Positions 60,162 to 64,000 of a stretch of DNA of 64,000 nt are shown in pieces. The stretch lies in the NCBI RefSeq assembly GCF_014640075.1, contig NZ_BMGG01000001.1, forward strand, positions 620,001 through 684,000, read 5' to 3'. Numbering within the stretch: position 1 is the first letter of the stretch; each line of letters starts with the position of its first letter. A program made the position numbers and the translations under genes. This stretch comes from Chelatococcus reniformis (GTDB taxonomy: Bacteria > Pseudomonadota > Alphaproteobacteria > Rhizobiales > Beijerinckiaceae). A model generated the notes under the pieces. The model was not told the DNA's origin, searched no databases, and was given only the letters and a program-made list of their open reading frames with translations.

Positions 60162-62243
60162 ATGACGCGCAAGCGGCTCTTGCTCACCAGTACGGTCCTG
60201 CCGGTCCTGGTGTCATCGACGATGGCCATGGCCGATGGGCCCTCTCTGCCCCGTCCCCTCGCCGACATCGACGGCAGCGCACCGGCCGCGTCCGCGTATC
60301 GCCTGGCCCAGGCGCCAGCCCAGGAACCGGGAGACGGCGAGCCCCGCCCCGGCCGCCGGCCGCCGGGCCAGGAGCGTGGACCGGCGCAGGAGCGCCCGCC
60401 CGGCGCACCGCGACCGCCCGGCGGCGAGCACGCCCCCCGGCCGGCGCCGGAGCGTGGCCCCGGCCAGGAGCGCGGCGGCGCGGCCGAGCCGGCCCCCCGC
60501 CGCCCGCCGCCCGCAGCGGCCCAGCCGCGCCCGCCGGAGCCGTCCGCCGTCCCGCCCGCACCGTCGGAGCGGCGGCCGCGTATGCCGGACGAAGGCCGGC
60601 CGGAGCGGCCGACAGCCCCGCCGCCCGCCGGCGCCACCCCGCCGCGAGCGCCCGAGCGGCCGCCGGCGGCGCGGCCGACACCGGCGCCCGGCACCTCTGC
60701 CCCGGCGCCCGAGCCGGGCACGCCCCGGCGCCCGCCGCCTCCGCCTGCAGCCGGCCAGCCTCCCGCGCCCCCTGCAGTGCGGCCGCCCGCGCCCGCGGCT
60801 CCGCCTGGCGCGACCGCCCCGGCGCCCCAGCCGGAGCCGGGCACACCCCGCCGCCCCCCGGCGGCGGCCGGACAGCCGGCAGAACCGCGCGAGCGGCCAT
60901 CCGCGCCGCCCGCGGCGCGCCCTCCGATCCCGCCCGCGCCGGGAACACCGCCCGGTGCGGCCCCCGCACCGCGGCCGGAGCCGGGGGCGCCTCGGCGCCC
61001 TGTGCCCCCGCCGGCAGCCGGACAGCCGCCCGCACCGCCGGCCCCCTCCGCGCCACCCGGCACGGGGACCCCGACACCGGTACCGGCTCCGGGGGCAGGA
61101 CGCGCGCCCGGGCTTGCGCCGGGCGCCCCTGCCCAGCCCGGACAGCCTCCCGCCGCGGCGCCGGTTGCCGCGCCACCGGCCATGCCGGCGCCGGGCACCG
61201 GCGTGCCGGGCGTGCTGCCGCCAGTTGTCCCCCCACCCGGACAACCGTCGTCGCCCGGCGTGCCCTCGCGCGGCCAGCGGCCGGACCTGCCGCCCGGCGC
61301 CACGGGCCAGCCGAGGCCGGCCGGACAGGCGGATCCCTTGCCGGCGCGGCGCCTGGAGGACGTGCAGCGTGACCGCCGCACCTTCCGGCAGGGTGACCGC
61401 ACCGTCATCCAGGAGCCTGGTCGCGTCATCATCGAGGAGGGCGGCCGCACCATCATCCGCCACGATGAGACCGAGCGGTTCCGTTCGCCCGGCCGCGCTT
61501 ACCGGAGCGAACGGCGGGGGCGCGACCTCGTCAACGTCTACGACGGGCCGGACGGCACCCAGATCATCACCACGATCGGCCCCGAGGGCAATCTGCTGCG
61601 GCGCTCGCGGCGCTACCGGGACGGCCGTGAGGTGGTGATCATCGACAATGCGTTCGACCGGCCGGTGGGCTCGGTGGGCGGCTACTACGTCGATGTGCCC
61701 CCGCCGGTCGTCCGCATGCCGCGCGAGCGCTACATCGTCGATGCCGGCAGCGCGCCGCAGGAGATGATCGACGAGGTGCTGGTCGCCCCGCCGGTCGCTC
61801 GCATCGACCGGCGCTACACCCTCGACCAGATCCGCTACAGCCCCAACCTGCGGGCGCAGATGCCGAGCGTCGACGTGAACTCGATCAGCTTCGACAGCGG
61901 CTCCTGGGCGGTGAGGCCCGACCAGGTGCAGCAGCTGGCAGGGATCGCCGAGGGCATCCGCCGCGCGCTGGCGGCCAATGCCAACGAGGTGTTCCTGATC
62001 GAGGGCCACACCGATGCGGTTGGTCCGCCGGTCGACAATCTGTCGCTGTCGGACCGCCGGGCCACCTCGGTGGCGGAGATCCTGTCGCAGAACTTCCAGA
62101 TCCCGCCGGAGAACCTGACGACACAGGGTTACGGCGAGCAAAACCTGAAGGTGGCGACGCAGGGACCCTCCGAGGCGAACCGCCGCGTCACCGTCCGCCG
62201 CATCACGCCGCTCCTGTCGGGGCAGAACCAGCAGCAGCAATAG
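60162..62243 (+). CDS. Proline-rich OmpA-family outer-membrane/cell-wall protein
   Basis: A 693-residue precursor. The signal peptide (about 1-24) is followed by a Pro/Ala/Gly/Arg-rich low-complexity region (about 55-405). A middle domain of unknown fold comes next (about 406-570). Residues 574-682 form an OmpA-like peptidoglycan-binding domain (SISFDSGSWAVRPDQ, EGHTDAVG, NLSLSDRRA), followed by a Gln-rich tail. The Pro-rich arm could span the periplasm or reach the surface. GAGGAGAG precedes the ATG. Confidence 0.87.
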   Translation: MTRKRLLLTSTVLPVLVSSTMAMADGPSLPRPLADIDGSAPAASAYRLAQAPAQEPGDGEPRPGRRPPGQERGPAQERPPGAPRPPGGEHAPRPAPERGPGQERGGAAEPAPRRPPPAAAQPRPPEPSAVPPAPSERRPRMPDEGRPERPTAPPPAGATPPRAPERPPAARPTPAPGTSAPAPEPGTPRRPPPPPAAGQPPAPPAVRPPAPAAPPGATAPAPQPEPGTPRRPPAAAGQPAEPRERPSAPPAARPPIPPAPGTPPGAAPAPRPEPGAPRRPVPPPAAGQPPAPPAPSAPPGTGTPTPVPAPGAGRAPGLAPGAPAQPGQPPAAAPVAAPPAMPAPGTGVPGVLPPVVPPPGQPSSPGVPSRGQRPDLPPGATGQPRPAGQADPLPARRLEDVQRDRRTFRQGDRTVIQEPGRVIIEEGGRTIIRHDETERFRSPGRAYRSERRGRDLVNVYDGPDGTQIITTIGPEGNLLRRSRRYRDGREVVIIDNAFDRPVGSVGGYYVDVPPPVVRMPRERYIVDAGSAPQEMIDEVLVAPPVARIDRRYTLDQIRYSPNLRAQMPSVDVNSISFDSGSWAVRPDQVQQLAGIAEGIRRALAANANEVFLIEGHTDAVGPPVDNLSLSDRRATSVAEILSQNFQIPPENLTTQGYGEQNLKVATQGPSEANRRVTVRRITPLLSGQNQQQQ

Positions 62244-62275
62244 ACCGAGCGGCCTCGGGCACAACGCCCACCGCG

Positions 62276-62302
62276 CCATGGCCGGGCTCGACCCGGCCAT
62301 GG
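62276..62302. terminator. Perfect hairpin between convergent OmpA-like and metG genes
   Basis: 11-bp arms CCATGGCCGGG (62276-62286) and CCCGGCCATGG (62292-62302) with loop CTCGA. It is a single unit of the GGCCGGG repeat family. It lies in the 70-bp gap between two gene ends and is likely used as a bidirectional terminator. Confidence 0.65.
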
Positions 62303-62313
62303 CGGCAGCCCAG

Positions 62314-63996
62314 CTACCCCGCGAACGCGAGTTGCTGGGGCTCCACTTTGGTGACGGGAGGCGCGGCCAGGGACAGGGCGCGGCCCGCCCTGCCACCGTC
62401 GAGGATCGTCCGCTCGACATCCTCGGGCCAGGCGGGAATGCCGCTGGCCGGCACCGCGCTCAACGCGCCCAGCACGCGCGCGGCAACGTCCGGCACGATG
62501 CTCCACGCCACCGTCGCCCCGAGCTGCACGAGGTTGAGCGCCGTGCGGGTCGCCAGCGCAGCCTGCGCCCGGTCCGTCCCGAGCACGCTCCACGGCGCCC
62601 TCTCCTGCACATAGGCATTGGACCGGGACCAGATCGCCCGTGTCTCCGCCGCGGCGCGCCGGAACTCACGGGCCTCGTGGCAGGCGCGCAGCCGCGCGAC
62701 GTGCCCGGCAACGTCCGCGGCCACCGCCCGTTCCGCCGGACCGATCTCGCCGCCGTCCGGCACCCGGCCCGCGAAGGCGCCCTGGGCAAAGCGCACCGTG
62801 CGCTGCACCAGATTGCCGAAGACATCGGCCAGATCCTTGTTGACGTCGGCGACGAAGCGCGCGGCCTGGAAGTCCGTGTCGGCGCTCTCGGGCGCATTGG
62901 CGATCAGCCACCAGCGCCAGAGGTCGGCCGGCAGCGCCTCGAGCGCCTTGTCGCAAAAGATGCCGCGGCCCTGGCTCGTCGAGAACTTGCCGCCCGCGTG
63001 CGTCAGCCAGTGAAAGCCCTTGATCACATCGGCGGTGTGCCAGGGCTCGCCGGAGCCGAGCAGCGTGGCGGGGAAGCTGACGGTATGAAACGGCACGTTG
63101 TCCTTGCCGAGGAACTGGACATACTGCGTATCGCGTGCCGCCGCGCCCCACCACCACGCCCGCCAGTCGCGCCCAGGGCGGGCGGCGGCCCAGTCCTGGG
63201 TCGCGGCGATATAGGCGATGGGCGCGTCGAACCAGACGTAGAAGACCTTGCCCGCAAAGCCCGGCCGCGGCACCGGCACGCCCCAGGCCAGGTCGCGGGT
63301 GATGCAGCGGTCCTTGAGGTCTGCCGTGAGCCAGCTCCGCGCCAGGGAGAGCACGAAGGGGGGCCAGCCGGCGCGGGTGTCGAGCCAGCCGTTCAGGGTG
63401 TCGAGGAGGGCCGATTGGCGGAGGAAGAGGTGCCGGCTCTCGCGGATTTCGAGCCGCGTGTCGCCGGAGAGGGCCGACCGCGGCGCGATGAGATCCGGCG
63501 GATCGAGCAGATGGCCACAGGCGTCGCACTGGTCGCCGCGCGCGCCGGTGTCGCCGCAGTGCGGACAGGTGCCCAGCACGTAGCGGTCGGGCAGGTAGCG
63601 CCCGTCCGCCGGCGACCAGATCTGCGGCACGGAGCGTTCGGCAATGAGGCCGGCGCCATCCAGCCGGCGGTAGAGATGCTGGGTCAGGGCGCGGTTCGAC
63701 GGCGCCGAGGAGCGGCCGAAATGGTCGAAGCTCAGGCCGAAGCGCCGGTAGATGTCGGCCTGGCGGGCGTGCTGGACATCGCAGAAGGCGTGCGGCGACT
63801 GGCTGGCCGCCGCGGCGGCGATTTCGGTCGGCGTGCCGTGCTCGTCCGTGGCGCAGATGAACAGCACGTCGCTGCCGATCTGACGGTGGAAGCGGGCGTG
63901 CACGTCGGCGGGCAGGAGCGAGCCGACGAGATTGCCGAGGTGCTTGACGCCGTTGACGTAGGGCAGCGCGCTGGTGATGAGGATGCGGTGTGACAT
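62314..63996 (-). CDS. metG: Methionyl-tRNA synthetase, variant signatures
   Basis: A 560-residue class-I synthetase. The HIGH-type motif is HLGN (19-22). A zinc-knuckle insert has Cys144/147 and Cys157/160. The KMSKS motif is KFSTS (337-341). An anticodon-binding helical domain follows (about 380-560), and no C-terminal tRNA-binding-like domain is present. It charges tRNA-Met with Met. The start at 63996 is only four bases from the window edge; MSHRILITSALPYVNG is a normal N-terminus. The changed signature leaves open that it is a second, specialised MetRS. Confidence 0.85.
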   Translation of the reverse strand: MSHRILITSALPYVNGVKHLGNLVGSLLPADVHARFHRQIGSDVLFICATDEHGTPTEIAAAAASQSPHAFCDVQHARQADIYRRFGLSFDHFGRSSAPSNRALTQHLYRRLDGAGLIAERSVPQIWSPADGRYLPDRYVLGTCPHCGDTGARGDQCDACGHLLDPPDLIAPRSALSGDTRLEIRESRHLFLRQSALLDTLNGWLDTRAGWPPFVLSLARSWLTADLKDRCITRDLAWGVPVPRPGFAGKVFYVWFDAPIAYIAATQDWAAARPGRDWRAWWWGAAARDTQYVQFLGKDNVPFHTVSFPATLLGSGEPWHTADVIKGFHWLTHAGGKFSTSQGRGIFCDKALEALPADLWRWWLIANAPESADTDFQAARFVADVNKDLADVFGNLVQRTVRFAQGAFAGRVPDGGEIGPAERAVAADVAGHVARLRACHEAREFRRAAAETRAIWSRSNAYVQERAPWSVLGTDRAQAALATRTALNLVQLGATVAWSIVPDVAARVLGALSAVPASGIPAWPEDVERTILDGGRAGRALSLAAPPVTKVEPQQLAFAG

Positions 63997-64000
63997 GGGG

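Noticed and set aside
59774-61456. Long minus-strand frame opposite the OmpA-like gene
   Set aside because: Created by the Pro/Ala/Arg codon repeats; only its last 36 codons (59774-59884) lie outside the OmpA gene and have a start of their own.
1-64000. CRISPR array, tRNA, rRNA, transposase or phage genes
   Set aside because: No regularly spaced direct repeats, cloverleaf-like gene or recombinase motifs were seen; the repeats found are short dispersed palindromic elements.

Overview
The window is G+C-rich (roughly two thirds or more by eye), with dense genes on both strands. It carries several dispersed intergenic repeats of a kind common in Hyphomicrobiales (Rhizobiales). Gene content points to a metabolically versatile free-living alphaproteobacterium of that order: a box pathway, Liv-type and Ssu-type ABC importers, TetR, LuxR and LysR regulators, and CbpA/CbpM. 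I cannot name the genus. I saw no rRNA, tRNA, CRISPR array, transposase or integrase.

Layout. (1) 1-9331: TetR plus fatty acid desaturase, a lone ThDP enzyme, a secreted trypsin-like protease, an orphan Liv-type binding protein, a cupin/JmjC-like protein and threonine ammonia-lyase. (2) 9768-12418: a possible leader peptide, two small membrane proteins and an arylsulfatase. (3) 12644-21463: MpaB-family oxygenase, quinone reductase with divergent LysR, cbpA-cbpM, amidase, LuxR regulator, EamA transporter and a low-GC membrane ORF. (4) 21689-37380: an aerobic benzoyl-CoA (box) catabolic island, the most coherent system here. (5) 37474-52189: VOC protein, MscS channel, an SDR without the usual Tyr, an HSL-type esterase, a glycogen-debranching-like enzyme, a frameshifted DUF559 gene, a thiolase-like/DUF35 pair, a lipoprotein, an outer-membrane barrel, a CmcJ-like oxygenase, a Rid protein, and an MFS/TetR pair. 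(6) 52288-59432: organosulfur (Ssu-like) uptake and desulfonation genes with two binding proteins. (7) 59637-63996: two tiny membrane ORFs divergent from a proline-rich OmpA-like protein, then a methionyl-tRNA synthetase.

How the box island works. BclA makes benzoyl-CoA, BoxAB epoxidises it, and BoxC opens the ring hydrolytically. A Liv-type importer (23793-28483) and a feruloyl-CoA-synthase-like ligase (21689-23611) sit on the other arm. BoxR is an XRE-HTH/shikimate-kinase-like fusion. The octamer ATAATGCA/TGCATTAT, containing TGCA, recurs in all three upstream control regions (23694-23701, 33177-33184, 36332-36339 and 36378-36385) and sits on promoter-like elements. This strongly suggests one BoxR/BzdR-type regulon covering uptake, activation and ring cleavage. 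The semialdehyde dehydrogenase (boxD) is not in the window.

Other points of note: a repeat family whose TAGAG ends supply the stop codons of three unrelated genes; a 26-bp-arm inverted repeat inside the Ssu-like cluster; tandem TetR operators at 51461-51500; and enzymes with altered signature residues (SDR, Rid, thiolase-like, MetRS).
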